This document shows, piece by piece, positions 1-14,312 of a stretch of DNA of 64,000 bases. This DNA comes from Cyclaneusma minus (Eukaryota; Ascomycota; Leotiomycetes; Marthamycetales; Marthamycetaceae). Under the pieces are notes generated by a model, which was not told the DNA's origin, searched no databases, and saw nothing but the letters and a program-made list of their open reading frames with translations. The stretch covers positions 1,339,156 through 1,403,155 of the forward strand of contig JAKZHN010000009.1 of assembly GCA_037179335.1 (NCBI GenBank), in the 5' to 3' direction. Position 1 is the first letter of the stretch. The number at the start of each line of letters is the position of its first letter. Position numbers and translations under genes: made by a program.

Positions 1-2050
1 AACGCAATTAGGCCGCAAAAGCTTACCACGGTATTTTAAAAAATGTATTTAGCAATAAAGCAATATAATTTAAAAAGATTTTAAATTATTTTAAATATTT
101 ATATATAACCAATAAAAGTAAATAAGCAATATAAATAAGACGTGCTAATAATATTATTATTAATATTAAAAATATTGATTTTAATAAAGAAATTAAATTT
201 TATAATATTATAATATGTTTTATAAAAAAGGCTTAACTATAAAAAAAGGATTATTGCAATTTTGATATAAATTTAATTATAAATTTAAATCTTTCTAGCA
301 ATAATGTTTTATTAATATAAAATATAATTGCTTATATATTAATCCAAGTATTTATATTAAAAACATTTATAGAATACAATTTTAATTTTATATTAATATG
401 GATTTTAATAAAAATAGCGTAATTTTAATATAAAATATTTAGCCCAAAACAACCGATATTAATTCAAGCTATTTGTTTCAATATATATCCGCTAATTATA
501 GGCCTAAAAACTTTAATAATTTATTTTTTAATAAAGTTCCCAATATTAAATGCATATTTAACTATTAAAAAATATCTTTAAAATTTAAAATTATAATATA
601 CCTAAAATATAAATGCTATATTATTATGAATATATATATAATAATATAAACATAAAATATAGCAAAAATATAAAAACACTTTCTTAATAAATCGCAAAGA
701 TTTAAAATAAAAAAGGCTTTAAAAACGGGATAAAAAAGCTAAAGGCTTTTAATAAAACAGCTGCAATGTATTTAAATAATATTTCGCATAATATATAAAT
801 CCAATATTCCAATTTAAAATATTATTGGAAAATTAATATAAATAATTATATTAAATTATATAATAATTTGCTAATAAAAGCCCGCTATATATTTATTTTT
901 CTAATATTAAAGAAATTTTGGCCGAATTTCATAAATAAAATTTATAATTGCTTTTTATTTTAAAATAATGTAAGTTTTTATAATTTTCCCCTAATTATAA
1001 TAAATAAATTATATTAAAATTATATATAAATTAAATTCTACGTAATGCATTTATTTAAGATAAATAATTATATAATAATATTATATACCAAAATAAAAAA
1101 GTATATTATTATATTAAAAACATTGGAATATTTATATTTTACGCTATGAAAAAATACAATTCTATATTATTATATTATGGCAGTTTATAGATATTGCATA
1201 AAGCGCGTTTTTAAAAAATCGATTTGAATATATTTAATATATAATAGCTATAAAAAGCTTTATAGCCAATTATGTTTTATTATAATAATTTACAATTTCA
1301 CTATTAATTTTTAAATTTTTCCTTTTAATATTAAAAAGCAATTTAAGCATTAGAAAAAAGCGCATATATAAAACAAATATATTCCGTAAATAAAAACTTT
1401 ATATTTAGCTATATATTATTAAATTGTAATAATTGGCTAATAGTTAAAAAAGTAAAAGCAAAGCGGCGTTAAAAATTAATATATAAATAAAGAAAGCAAA
1501 TATAAAGGAAATAAGCAATAATTTGCAAGACTTAAGCAAAGCAAAAAAAAGTCTAAAAGCAATTAAAAAAGGAAATTTAAAAAATATATATATTAAAAAA
1601 CAAGAAAAATAATAATAGCGCAAATAATATTAACGCTAAAAGCAACGGTTTTATTTTTATATAAAACGCCGCTTTAGCTTGAAAAAAAATAAAAAAAGGC
1701 TAAATTAAAAAATAAATGCTATATTTAATTAATTTTAGCAGGCCAAAGAAATTGGTAATAAACCCCTGCAAAACGAGTTTAAAAAAACACTAGATCATTT
1801 ACAGGAAAAAATTAATATTTATAATAGAAAATTAACAAATTAGCAGCCGTCAAAAAAAAAAAAAAAAAAAAGTTAATTGGCTAATAATAAAAAAGCGGCT
1901 TAAGCGTAAAAAAGCTATAAGAAATTTGGATTTTAATAGAATTATGGACGAAAATAATAAAAACCTTTAAATTAAATTTAGGAATAAATTAAAAAATATC
2001 AAATAAAAATTTGAACGTTATGTTTTCAAGCGGCTGGCAAAGGATTAAAT

Positions 2051-2172
2051 AAATAAAAATATAAAACAAAATAAAAATAAAAACAAAAATAAAAATAAAA
2101 ATAAAAATAAAAATAAAAATAAAACTAAAAATAAAAATAAAAATAAAATTGGGAATAAAAATAATAAAAAGA
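2051..2172. repeat. AATAAA-type microsatellite
   Basis: A nearly uninterrupted run of AAATAA / AAAAAT hexamers with a few single-base interruptions (an AAACAA and an AAACTA variant). On the minus strand it reads as a poly-(F-I) frame, which is a composition artefact and not a gene. Confidence 0.85.
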
Positions 2173-3469
2173 TTGAAAAACAAATAGCGGCCAATCCTAA
2201 TTTATTTAATTAATGCCCTTTTTTAAAAAGCCTATATCAATCGCGGAATAATTAAAACTAAAACAATAAATCGCCGCCTTTTTCGCGTAATTAAAAGCCT
2301 ATATAGAAGCTTGTAAATTATTATCAAAATTAAATACTATATTAAAATATTTAAATTGCAGAAACAAAGCATATAAATTTTTATAAAGAATATTTTACAA
2401 AATAAATACCATCGCAATTTTAGCAATTGTTTTGCAAATGCTATAAATTAAATAAGGCTCGGGCTATATAGTATAAAAGAAAATTGCTAGATATTAATTG
2501 GAATAAGTTCAAAAATTGCTTATTCAAATTATTCAAATTTAAATTTAAATATTTATTGCATTTAAATATATTCAATTGTATTTATAATTAATTTAAAAAA
2601 TCATTTTCTTTTAAAACAAAAACAACTAACCAAAGCGCTAAATAATGAAAAAATCCGGGATATTATAAATTCAAAAAAAGCCGGGCTATAATTAAATGGA
2701 TTATTAATAGATATTCTATTAAATTTTAAAAACTAATATTAAAAAGTAAATTGGCCATATAAAAGGGTATATTTTAATTTATTTATTATATTACAATGCC
2801 TAAAGTAGCTATAATATTGGTAATAAACAATTTTTATATAATAGCGAAAAAGTCCAAATAAATATTTAAAAACATTAAAAAAATAAAACAGTTTTTTAAT
2901 CCAGAAGTACCAGATAATATTGTATTTAAAAGCTTTCATAATAAAAACGAAAAAGAAGGATAAAAAAATGCTTAGCAATAAGGCTATAAATAGAACTGGT
3001 AAAAGAAAAAGATGCTTAATAATATGATTGTAAATGCCTTAATTAATATTAATCCTTTATATTGCGGGAGTTTATATAAAAAATAACGTATAGGTAATAA
3101 AATTATAAACCCGCTAATTTATATTAATAGCTAATATCCCCGCAAGCGCCTATCCAAAGTATAATAAAAATTAAAAAAGCCTTATAAAGTCAAATAGGCT
3201 ATAAAGCAATAGAAATCAAATTATTTTGCTAGGTAATTGCTATTTATTTATATATTTTATTTATAATTAATAAATAATATCTAATTTTATCTTGGTATAC
3301 AATTTGACTGCTATCCCAAATTTATATGTTTATATTTATATTTCAAATTTAAAAAATTCAGATTTATACTTTTATTCATTTTTATTCATTTTTATTCCAG
3401 ATTTGGAAAATTTAAATTTGTGTTTTTATATTTATTTTGTTTTTCAAATTAAATTGCTTAAATTTGGAT

Positions 3470-3575
3470 TTTTTAAATTTAAAAACAAAATCAAATTTGC
3501 ATTTAAATCCAATTCTAAGAAGTTTACATTTAAAAAATCCAAATTTAAAAAATCCAAATTTAGAAAACCCAGCAA
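3470..3575. repeat. Short tandem repeat rich in AAATTTAAAAAATCC
   Basis: Several adjacent copies of a 15-base motif built from AAATTTAAAAAATCC, with diverged versions to the left. A related string recurs near 4040-4090 (AAATTTAAACAATCC). It lies in degenerate AT-rich sequence; no function is visible. Confidence 0.55.
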
Positions 3576-4179
3576 TTAATATTTATATAGCCATTGGATT
3601 TATATAAAATAAAAAGCTTTAATGATTTTATAGTGCTTTTAAATTTATATTATTAATAACCTAATAAACTTTTATTAATCCAAATAGCTATTTAGCCCAA
3701 AAAATACTTTAGCGAAATAATAATAGGCATTGCAAAAGTTTTAACCCAGAGTCGAGTATTTAATTTTGGGCGGAACCAGGATTAACTTTAAAAAAATAAT
3801 GGAAATATTAGCGGCAAATTTAATTATAAATTTTACCGGGGCGAATTTTATAAAAATCGATTGGATAGAAATGGATTTCATAGAAAAAGAAATTGATTTT
3901 TTTTATAAAGCCTATTTCTATCAAATTAACCTTTATAAAATCCATCCCAGTAAAGCCTATAATCGAATTTACCGCCAATACTCCCATTATGCTTTTAAAT
4001 CTAATAAAATTCAAATTTATATTTTTATATTTTTGTTTTATAAATTTAAATCTCTTAAATTTAAACAATCCAAATTTAAAAAAATTAGATTTAAATTCTA
4101 TTTATTTATTAAAATATCCTTTTATAAAGCAATAAATTTAATTGCCTTTAATTAATTTATTATAAATTCAATTAAAAAA

Positions 4180-4990
4180 GTCACGTTTCAAAAATCAGAA
4201 TTCAATTATTTTCAAAAATAATAGAGATATAATTAATTTAAATTATAGTCTTGAAATCCAATAAAATCAAATTTGCCCTTAGGCTGGCTTAATGCTCCCC
4301 AGCCACTATTAGAATAGCAATTTACAATGCAATAAAATTAATTATTTAAGCAATTATAATAGCTAAATTAATTAAGAAAATTAATTTCCAAAAATCAGTA
4401 TTTAATTATCTTTAAAAATGGTTGAATCCTTTTTTCTCAAATGTAAATCTTTTAAATTTAAACCTCTTAAATTTGCGTTTTAGCCATTAAAATAGCAGTC
4501 CACAATACAATAGAGTTAATTATTTAAGCAATTATAATAATTGTTTTTTTTTTCCAAAAATCAGAATTCAATTATTTTTAAAAATAATAAAATCCCAATG
4601 ATATTAAGTTTAGCGCTAGGAAACGCTAAGCCAGGCTGGTTTCCAAGCTAGTTTATAGGCTATAAAAATTTAATTTTATTGGAACTCCATTATTCTTAAA
4701 AATAATTAAATCCTATTTTTTTTAATTAATTTCACTATATTAATCGCTTAAATAATTAATTTTATCGCTTTATATATAGCTAAAGCATATAATAATAAGC
4801 AGCGCTGAAAAATAAAAACGCTTTTCAACGCCCTTAGCGCCCTTAACCATGCTTTAAAAAAACACTTTTAAAGCAAAAACAAATTAAATTAATGCATTTT
4901 ATTATAAAAACAATTAAAAACTTCAATTACCAAAAGCCAGAATTCAATTGTTTTTAAAATTAATAATGCTATAATTAATTAAATTATAAT
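4180..4990. repeat. Degenerate tandem repeat, period about 170-200 bp
   Basis: A module containing CAAAAATCAGAATTCAATTA recurs in recognisable but decayed form near 4194, 4392, 4554 and 4930. It is preceded in at least two copies (about 4325 and 4502) by a segment containing TTATTTAAGCAATTATAATA. Differences are mostly transitions, so this looks like a tandemly duplicated repeat later mutated by RIP. Confidence 0.6.
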
Positions 4991-6589
4991 TTTAAAGCTT
5001 AAAAGTTATATAATAGCTTTTTCGCAATTAATTCCCTCGTTTAAAAAAAAAGTATAAAAATTCCAAAGAAAATTATTTAAAAACTCCTATTATTTCTTAA
5101 TTAACATTAAAAAAATTAATTAGCTTTAAGATTTATAGGGCTATTATAATATTGATTAAATTCGATTTTAAAATCAGGCTTTAATCTTGAAATCCAAAAT
5201 TGTATTTTATAATTATTATAGCAAAGCGAAATTTTACAATTTTTTTTAAAATTTTTCAAAAACCAATGGCATATTTATTATATAAAAAAATTAAATATAA
5301 AAAGCTTTTATATTTAGCCTATTATAAATATCGGAAATCAATCCCAAATTTCGGGGTTATTTTAGCATTTTGCCGATATTTAAATTAAAAAATATAAATA
5401 TTAAGTAGGGAATTATATAATGTCTTTATATATTTATAATTATAATTACGTAATTATAAAATAAATCACAGGTAGTTATAAAGCATTTTAATAATTATAT
5501 TTATTTAATTATATTTAAATGTTTTTTATTATATAGCTATAAAATATATTAATTTAATATAGCAATTAATTAAATATTTTTAAATAATACCCAAAAACGC
5601 CATTCTAGTTTTTAAATTTATTCCCATTTCAAATTTTTTATTCTAGCCCTTTTTGCATATATTTTTTATCCAATAATATAAACTTGCGTCTTAATATTAT
5701 TATTTAAACTAATTAATAAAATATATAAAGAATATATAAAGAATAATAATAATAACATATTGAAAAAAACTAATTTTACATTTATTTTAAATAATATTAA
5801 TTGGTAAATAATTTCAATTGTTTTTTTATTGTCTATTTTTATATTAAAAATTGGTTTAATATAGCAATTTATATAATAATTAATCGATTTATTTTTAAGT
5901 TATATTCTCTATGGCTTTAATTATTTTTAAATTATTTTTTGGTTTGCAATTTTCCGAATTGGCAATAATCTTTAAAATTTCTCCTATTTTTATTAGGACC
6001 TCGTTTTTAATTTTGTGAAATTCGATTTCGCAGACTAAATAAAACGCTTTTTTAAAAATCTTAATATAATTGCCTGGTATTAATTTTATATAAAGCTTAT
6101 TTTTAAATTTGGTGTTTTTTTATTAGTCTAGTCTTTTTATTAAATCAAGTTCTTTTTATTTTTTTTAGCAGTGTTTTCTGTTTAATTAAAATTGCATATT
6201 TTATTAAAGACCTATTAGTGTAAATCGATTTTATTATTTTTTAATATTTTAATTTTTCAATTATTATAAAGCTTTTAATACTTTTGGCTTTGCTATAATT
6301 GAAATATAAATCCAGGCCTTTTATAATTTCCCAATGGATTTTAGAAATATTAGCGAATACAAATTCGATTTTATTAAAATTCCAAATAAATAATATTAGC
6401 CTTTTAAGCAATATTGGCAATAAATTGGTTTTTTTTCTTAAGTTTATATTGCAGCGCAATTGTTTTGGCAATAAAGTCTATTAATTAATTTTGATAGCCG
6501 TTTAATTAATTAATGGATTATATTAATTAATGTTTCGCAATTAAAAATTAATTTTCAATATTTTCAATACTTTTAATTAAATTATATAG

Positions 6590-7215
6590 TTTGTTATATC
6601 AAATTGTTATTTTTTAATAATATTAATTGTTTTAATTTTAATTTAAAAAAATTTAATTATTTATTTAATTTTTCTATTCAAAATGCTATTGTTTTGCGCT
6701 GCAATATTCAGTTTGTTAATTAATTTATTAACTTTTTTTAAAGCATTATTGTTATTTTTAAAAATATTAATTTTATTAATTTTAATTTAAAGCTTACTGG
6801 TTATTTTATTGATTCTTTTTAAAAGCGCTATTTTTTTAAATATATTCAGCTTATTAGTTTTAATTTAAAATTTATTAGTTATTTTGTCAATTTCTTTTAA
6901 AGCGTTATTGTTTTTGTTTTCGAAATATTTAATTTGCTAGTTTTAAATTAAATTTTTTAATAACTTTATTGATTTTGTGCTTGGTGCAACTTTGTTTTTT
7001 TTATAATATTAAGCTTGCTAGTTTTAAATTAAAAGTTTTTAATTAATTTTTTAATTGTTTTATATAAGGCAATTTTGTTTTTATTAACGATATTAAACTT
7101 TTTGGCTTTTACTTTAAAATTATTTTTTAATTTATCAATTTTTTTATTTAAAGCATTATCTGTATTGTTAATAATATTAAATTCATTGGTCCTAATTTAA
7201 AATTCCTTTTATTGG
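6590..7215. repeat. Degenerate tandem repeat of about 80-85 bp units
   Basis: At least six units share TTTTAATTTAAA followed by a TTATTTTATTGATT-like segment and an AAAGCATTATTGTTTT-like segment. Read on the minus strand the units encode lysine/asparagine-rich, heptad-like text, roughly 27 residues per unit, so the array could be the remnant of a coding repeat. Stop codons and frame breaks make it non-functional now. Confidence 0.55.
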
Positions 7216-10200
7216 ATTTAAAAAAAATCGCTATTATGTTACTAATTCTTTATTTTAATTTCTAATTGGCTATATGCAAAATTATATTATTATGCTATAT
7301 AAACATAATTTAATTTTATTGTAAAAATAAAATTAATTATTATTGGAATTTAAAAGCTATTCAATAGCAGTTGCTAAAAACACTAGTATAAATATTTTAA
7401 AATTAAATTTTTTTTTTATGATGCAAATATTGGTATTTATAATTTCCAAATATTAATAATAAATTTATATAGAATTTTGATAAGAATATTAAAGCCTTTT
7501 TTAATAGCAGCGTTATTTAGAAAAGTATTATTTAAAATAATGATATTTTTAATACAAATTTAGGATTTAATACACCAATACTTTGGCATTAATGGATCTT
7601 TTTTATTAAATATATTCTTTTATAAAGGAAATTTAAACGCTTTTTTTATATTAATTGCTTTTAAAATTAAATTAATTATATAAATTATTTGCTTTTACTG
7701 CATTATTTAGCAAAATGCAAATATTGTGTTAAAGAAATTAGCAAATTAAATTGGAAATACATTAATAAAGCTATATATATTTAGCTAATATATTTTTTGA
7801 ATTTCCAATATTGCAAATGCCTAAAAATTTAAATCGGCAATAATTGCTATAATTATAGCTATTAAAAATACGGCAAATAAGTTTTTTTCTTTTTAAATTG
7901 GGAAAATATAAATTATGAATTGGAAATTTATTTTAAAGCCTTTTTTTAAAAATTTGCTTATGCAAGATATTATATATATTTGCGCTTAATATATTAATTG
8001 GTTTAGGTTTTTATAGATTTTGTTTGAAATTAATATAAATATAAAAGATTATGCTTCTTTTTGAATGTTTGTTTAAGGTTTAAGGTTTATTATTTTTTCT
8101 TTTAAATGCCAATAATTCGAATTTGATAAAAAGATATATTAAATTTCTTTTAAACTTTTTGCAAATATTTAAAATAATTTGCATTTGATTTTTGGTAAAA
8201 AAAATAGAATTTTTATATTTTTAAGCGTTTTAAAATTTCAAACACAGTATTAAATATAGCAATTTATTTTATAAATCCTGCAATAATAGTTTTATAATTA
8301 ATGTTATATTTAATATTCTCATTAGCGCGAACAGCAAAAAATTGGATTAAAAATTCAAAAATCGGGATTTAAAAATGAAGAATTAATAATTTCAAAATTT
8401 AGAAAATTACAAAAATTTAAAAATAAATATTAAATTAAAGTAATATATAAAAAGAATAAAATACAGCGCTTAAATATAAATATTCAATTAATTATATAAA
8501 CATGCCTTTAAATAATTTTTAAATTGCCAAGCTGAAATTGGGAAATTTATTTCTAAAGCAATAGCAATTTACTTTATACCTTAATATATATAGCAATTAA
8601 TATTTAATGCTATTTAATAAATTTCTTTTTGATATGTTTTATATATATTTAATTAAAATATAAATAAATTATAATTTTATTTATGTTTTGAATAATATAA
8701 TATAAAATATAGAAATTATAAAATTAATATATATAAATTGGAGTTTTAAAAATATTGTAAATTTTTTAATTTTGCTAACCGGATTTATTTTATATAATAT
8801 ATAGAATTTATAGTTTTTATTTATATATTTCATAATTTTTAATTTTTTAATTTAAGTTTTTATAATATAGAATTTAATTTAATTTAATTTAAAATATAAA
8901 AAAGAAATTAACTTTATAATTTTATATTTGAAATATTTTTATTTTTGCCTTTGCTTAATATTGCATATAATTAAATATTTTCCATTTAAATATAAGCTTA
9001 AAGCTAGCGTTTTGGTATTTAGTTTTTCAATATTTGTATTTGTTTAATATGTTTTCCGCTATTATTATAATTTAGCTTCAATATTTTTTTAATAAATTCA
9101 TTTAAAATTATTATTATATTTTCAAAAAATCTTTTAAGCTAATACTTGGTTTTAATTCTGGTTTTAATCTTTTTAATATATATAATTTTTTTTTGAAAGG
9201 CTAATATAAAAAATATTCTATAAGTGTTTTAATTAAAACTTAAATGGAAAATTTAAATAATAGATTTAGGGTTTTATTTTTTTAACAATAGAAAAAAGGC
9301 TTATATATTTTTTTATTAACGTTTTGGCTTTAAATAGTATATATATATTTTTTTATTTATAATTTTATATTGTTTTATACATGAGTTTATATATTTATTA
9401 ATAGAAAAATTTTAATTTTATAATAATATATATTAGCTGCATTAGATTTTGAATTTAATCTTTTTATATTAAATATCTTAATTTTCATAAATTATATAAA
9501 AACATTAATGCTAATTTATAAATAAAATTTATATATTATAAAAACAAATTGCCTAATATTTTTTATTTTTTATTATTATAGGCAAAGTTTATTATAGCTA
9601 ATTAAATTGCTTAATTTATTTTTTTATTATTACAATAATAGTATATATAGGCTTTTAAAATTTAACGTATTTGCTTCATTTGCCTATTTATTTAAAAATA
9701 AAATATAATGCTATATTTATATATTATATAGAATTTATAGCAAACGGCTTTTTATAATATATTAATGAATATTAAATTATAATTGAATATATTAATTTTA
9801 AAAATTCTTATAAAATAAATAATTTTATTAAAAATAATTTTATTGAATATTATATATTAATATTTTTAATTATATATATAAATTATATAGCTGTATTATA
9901 ATAATTTATTATTATTAAAAAGTATTATATATTTGTGTTATATGTTATAATTTTGGCAAATTTATTATAAAATTTTATAATAAATGTATTTATAATTTAT
10001 TAATTACAAATAAAACTTATAATTAATTATGAGATATATATTAGCAAATTTATCAATTTGCTATTATAATAAATATATAAAAATTTATTATATAATATAT
10101 TTGCTGCAAAAATATATAATTTGTTTTAATATGATATTTGTTTTAAATTGCTATTATTTATTTTTATATAATATAAATTAATTTTATATTTTTATTATAC

Positions 10201-13200
10201 ATTTATTATTCTTTTAAGCTTTAAAAATAATTATAAAGCTTCCTTTAATTATTTTGGCTTTTAAATTTTTATAGTTTAAATAAAATATAGTGTTTTATTT
10301 AAAAATTTATATTTATAATATGTAAATAAAATATATAAAATTAAATATCTAATTTAATAATTATAATTAAAATATAATTACCATATTTATAAAAATAGCA
10401 AAAGTTTTGCTATAATATAAATAAAAACAAGTTTAATATTTTTATTTAAGCACTTTTTATTGCTTTTTTATAATTTGGCTTATAAAAAGAAATTAATAAA
10501 ACTTTTAATTTTTATATTATGTTTAATATTAAAATTATAAAACTTTAATTTTATAGCTTATTTTGCTTAATATTTATTAAATTTTTTAATATTTATAAAA
10601 TAATGCAAATGATCATAATTTAAAGACATTTAAATTTTATAATATATTTTTTAATATATTGCTTTTAATATCAAAAACATTTATAATTGCAAATAATTTA
10701 ATATTATATATTTAATATATTAATTTTGCATTAATTAATTTATAAGATTGAAAAGCTACTAAATATTATTAATACTGCATTAAATTATTTAAATCTTTAA
10801 ATTGCTTTAAAATTTCTAATATTGCAAATTTAAAAGCATTATATCTAATTTATATATATTTTATAAAATTGAAATATTATAATATTACCTTATTTATAAA
10901 TATAATTTTAATATATTAAAAAGCTTTTTACGCTTTTAAAAGCTATTTAAATAGGCTTTTTTTATTATTATTTATATTATTAATAAATAAATAAATTATA
11001 AGTAATATAATTTTATTATATTTTAGAATAAATTGCTTATAAAAATTGGCTTATTTTAAAAATAATTACAATTATATATATATAATTAATATAGGCTATT
11101 TTTCAATTTTATTTATTTTAAATCTGCATTTTTTTTATAAAAAGAAATAGTTTTATAGCTTTTTAAATATAGTTTTTATATATTTATTATATTTATTAGG
11201 GTTTTTTAAATAAATTAAAATACTATTAAAATAAATTATTATAATAATATTTAAAAATATTTTAAATATTATATTTATATATGCTTGAAATATAGCTAAT
11301 ATATTTGCCAATTTAAATAATATTATTGAATATTTAAAATAGATATATTTTATATAAAATCCTATTTTTTATTTTTTATATATAAATTTTATAAGATAAA
11401 TTTTTAAATTTTAATTCAATAAAAATTCTTTTTTTTAATTTAATTAAAGATTTATTAATTAAAAAATAATAATAATATTAGTATTTAAATTTTTATAATC
11501 AATATATAAATATAAGCTATTATTTGTTTTAAATATAAATAATAGAAAAGCTTTTATTAGGCGTTTTAATTTATAAATTGAGCTTTTTATTAGCATATTA
11601 TGAAAATAATGTTTTAATATAATTAGCCATTTTTTAAATAGCTTATAAATAAAATAATGAAATAAATTTATTTTGGTTTTTATAATATAATTTTAATTAA
11701 AATATATAAATAATATACCAGCTTTTGTTACATTAAAAATATTATTAAAACTGCTTAATTTCTTTAACTTTTTATTTTTTTATTTTTTATTTTTATTTTT
11801 GTTTTTATTTTAATCTTATTACATATTTTTTGCGAATATTTTTAATATTTAATAATTTATAGCTTTAAAAATATATTAAAATCCAGTTTGTTTTTGCCAA
11901 AACTTTAAAATTTTATTTGATATATATATACTAAAACTTTTATTTAATTTTGTAATATTTTTTATAAAAAATAGCTTTTTATTTATTTTGCTAAATATTA
12001 TTTTATATAATTTAATATTATATTTTTTAACTTTTATATATAAAATATTCTATATATAATAAGTTTTTTTTCAATAGATTTAAAATATAAATTATTGGGT
12101 TTAGCGTTTTTAGTTTATTTAGCTTATTTTAAGCAATAATTTTATATTTAATTTTATTTTTATAAATAAAGCTAGTTTTAATTTAATTATAATATTTATC
12201 GCTTGCTTATTTAAATTAAATTATATTTAAAAGGAAATTATATAAATATATAAATATTTTATATATTTCAATGTTTTAATTTTTTGTATTATTTTTATTA
12301 TTAGGAATTTTAATAAAAAGTTTATAATATTATTTGATTTGTATTTTGTTTTTATTAAAACAATAAATTTATAAATATTATATATATATATATTAATTTT
12401 TTTTTTGCAAATATTAATAATATAAATTTGTTATTTAATTTATTATGAATAAAAATAAAAGCGGGAATTATATTTTCAATATTAATTGCAACTAAATAAT
12501 TAATTATTATATATTTTGATTTTATAAAAGATTTATTAAATTAGGCAATTATTAGCGATTGTTCTTTTTTAATTATTATATTTATATTTATAATTTCTAA
12601 AATTAGGAATTTTATTTACGGGATTTATAAAAAGGCTTTAATTATATTTATCTGAATTATAATTAAAATTAGTTTTATATAATTGGCTTTTTTTTTATAG
12701 CCGCTAAAATTATTATCATTTAAAATACATATTTTATTGCTAAATTATTTATATTTATAGGCTTTATATTTAAAATCTTTTTTTATTTGTTTTTATAAAT
12801 ATAATTAGCTAGGCTATAATTATTCAAATTATAATTAAAATATGAAAAATGCCAATATTAATTTTGGCTGCATTATTAGCCTTTATTTTAATGATTGCTA
12901 TTGTTTTTGCTTTTATAATTAAATTAATATTAAATTATTATATTATTTTTTAGAATATTATATAAATTTTATAATTTATTATAATTCTTATCTTGCTTTT
13001 TTAAATTATTTATATTAACTATATTTTTAGCTTTAAATTAAAAATTAAGCTTATTTTGGCGCTTAATATTTTAAGCTATATTAAATATATATTATATATT
13101 AATTTATAATTAATTACTTTATTGGAAAATAAAAGTTTATTTAATATTACTATAAAATTTAAAAATAAATTAATTATTAGAAAATATAGAAAATATATTT

Positions 13201-14236
13201 TTTGTCCAGAAAAGCAAACTTTTTATTTTATAATGAAGTTTTTAAATCTTTTAAGCCTTTTTAATAAATACATTTAATATATATAATATATATTATTATT
13301 TTATATTTATTGCATTTAATATTAAATTTATAATTTTTTTTATAATTTTTTTTAATTCATAATTATTTAATAATATTGTTATATAATTTATATATAGGTT
13401 TTAAACATAATTAAAATATAATAAATATAAATGTTTTTATTTTTTAAAAGAAAAAATTAAACTTTCATATTAAGGCAATTTTATAAGCAATTAAATTATT
13501 TATAATATTTATATATATTATATATATAATATAGCTTAATATTTAATATATAAAATGTTTTAAATATATAAAAGAATTTAATAATTAGTTGCTTATTATT
13601 TAAATTTAAATTTAATAGGCTATATTTATAAATAAAAATTGCAATTTTCGCTTATAATTTTATAATTTTCTTTTGGCTTTAAATTTTTAAATAGTGTATT
13701 AAATAGCTATAAAATTATTAAAATTTAAATTTGGTTAATTTTAAATTAAGCTAAATATAAAAGCAAAAGCTTAATTAATTTTGCTTTTATATAATATATT
13801 TATATTTTTAATTAAAATATTTTAATTATGAATATTAGTAATATATTTATTAATATTATTAATAAATATATTATTATTTTTATTAAATACGATTGTTTAA
13901 TTTAATTTATAAATTTTGCCGGTATTATTATTAATATTAAGCTTTTTTAAAATTGGGCAAAATTGGTTTTTAAGGCTTTTAATAAAACCTCTATAAATAA
14001 AATTATTATTAAAATTATAGCTAATAAATTAAATAATTATTATTTTATTAAATTATTGCCTTTTAAAATAAAAACGGCTATTTTATTATAATGGTTAAAA
14101 ATAAATTAATAAATAAAATATATTATATATATTTTTTAATTATAAAAAGTAATTGCTGCCTTTTTTAAATAAAAATAGCAGCGCCTAAATATTATATATT
14201 AAAAGCCTTGCTTAGCTTTTTTAACAAGCAACGCTC

Positions 14237-14312
14237 TTGTTTTACGCACCTTTAGCGCACGTGCCTCGTGGGATGCCCGCAGGGCGCCCTCCTCGGCCCC
14301 GTGTGATACAAA
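14237..14312. other. GC-rich pocket inside the AT block
   Basis: About 75 bases of markedly higher GC, including GCGCACGTGCC and CCGCAGGGCGCCC, within otherwise very AT-rich sequence. A short plus-strand frame crosses it but runs into low-complexity AT sequence, so I do not call a gene. It may be a repeat fragment that escaped RIP, for example a short unique insertion. Other pockets lie near 19.1, 55.9 and 58.46 kb. Confidence 0.5.

Noticed and set aside
3766..4155. Plus-strand frame of 129 codons and other 60-80 codon frames in the AT blocks
   Set aside because: Low-complexity F/I/K/N/Y composition expected by chance, often with overlapping frames on both strands.
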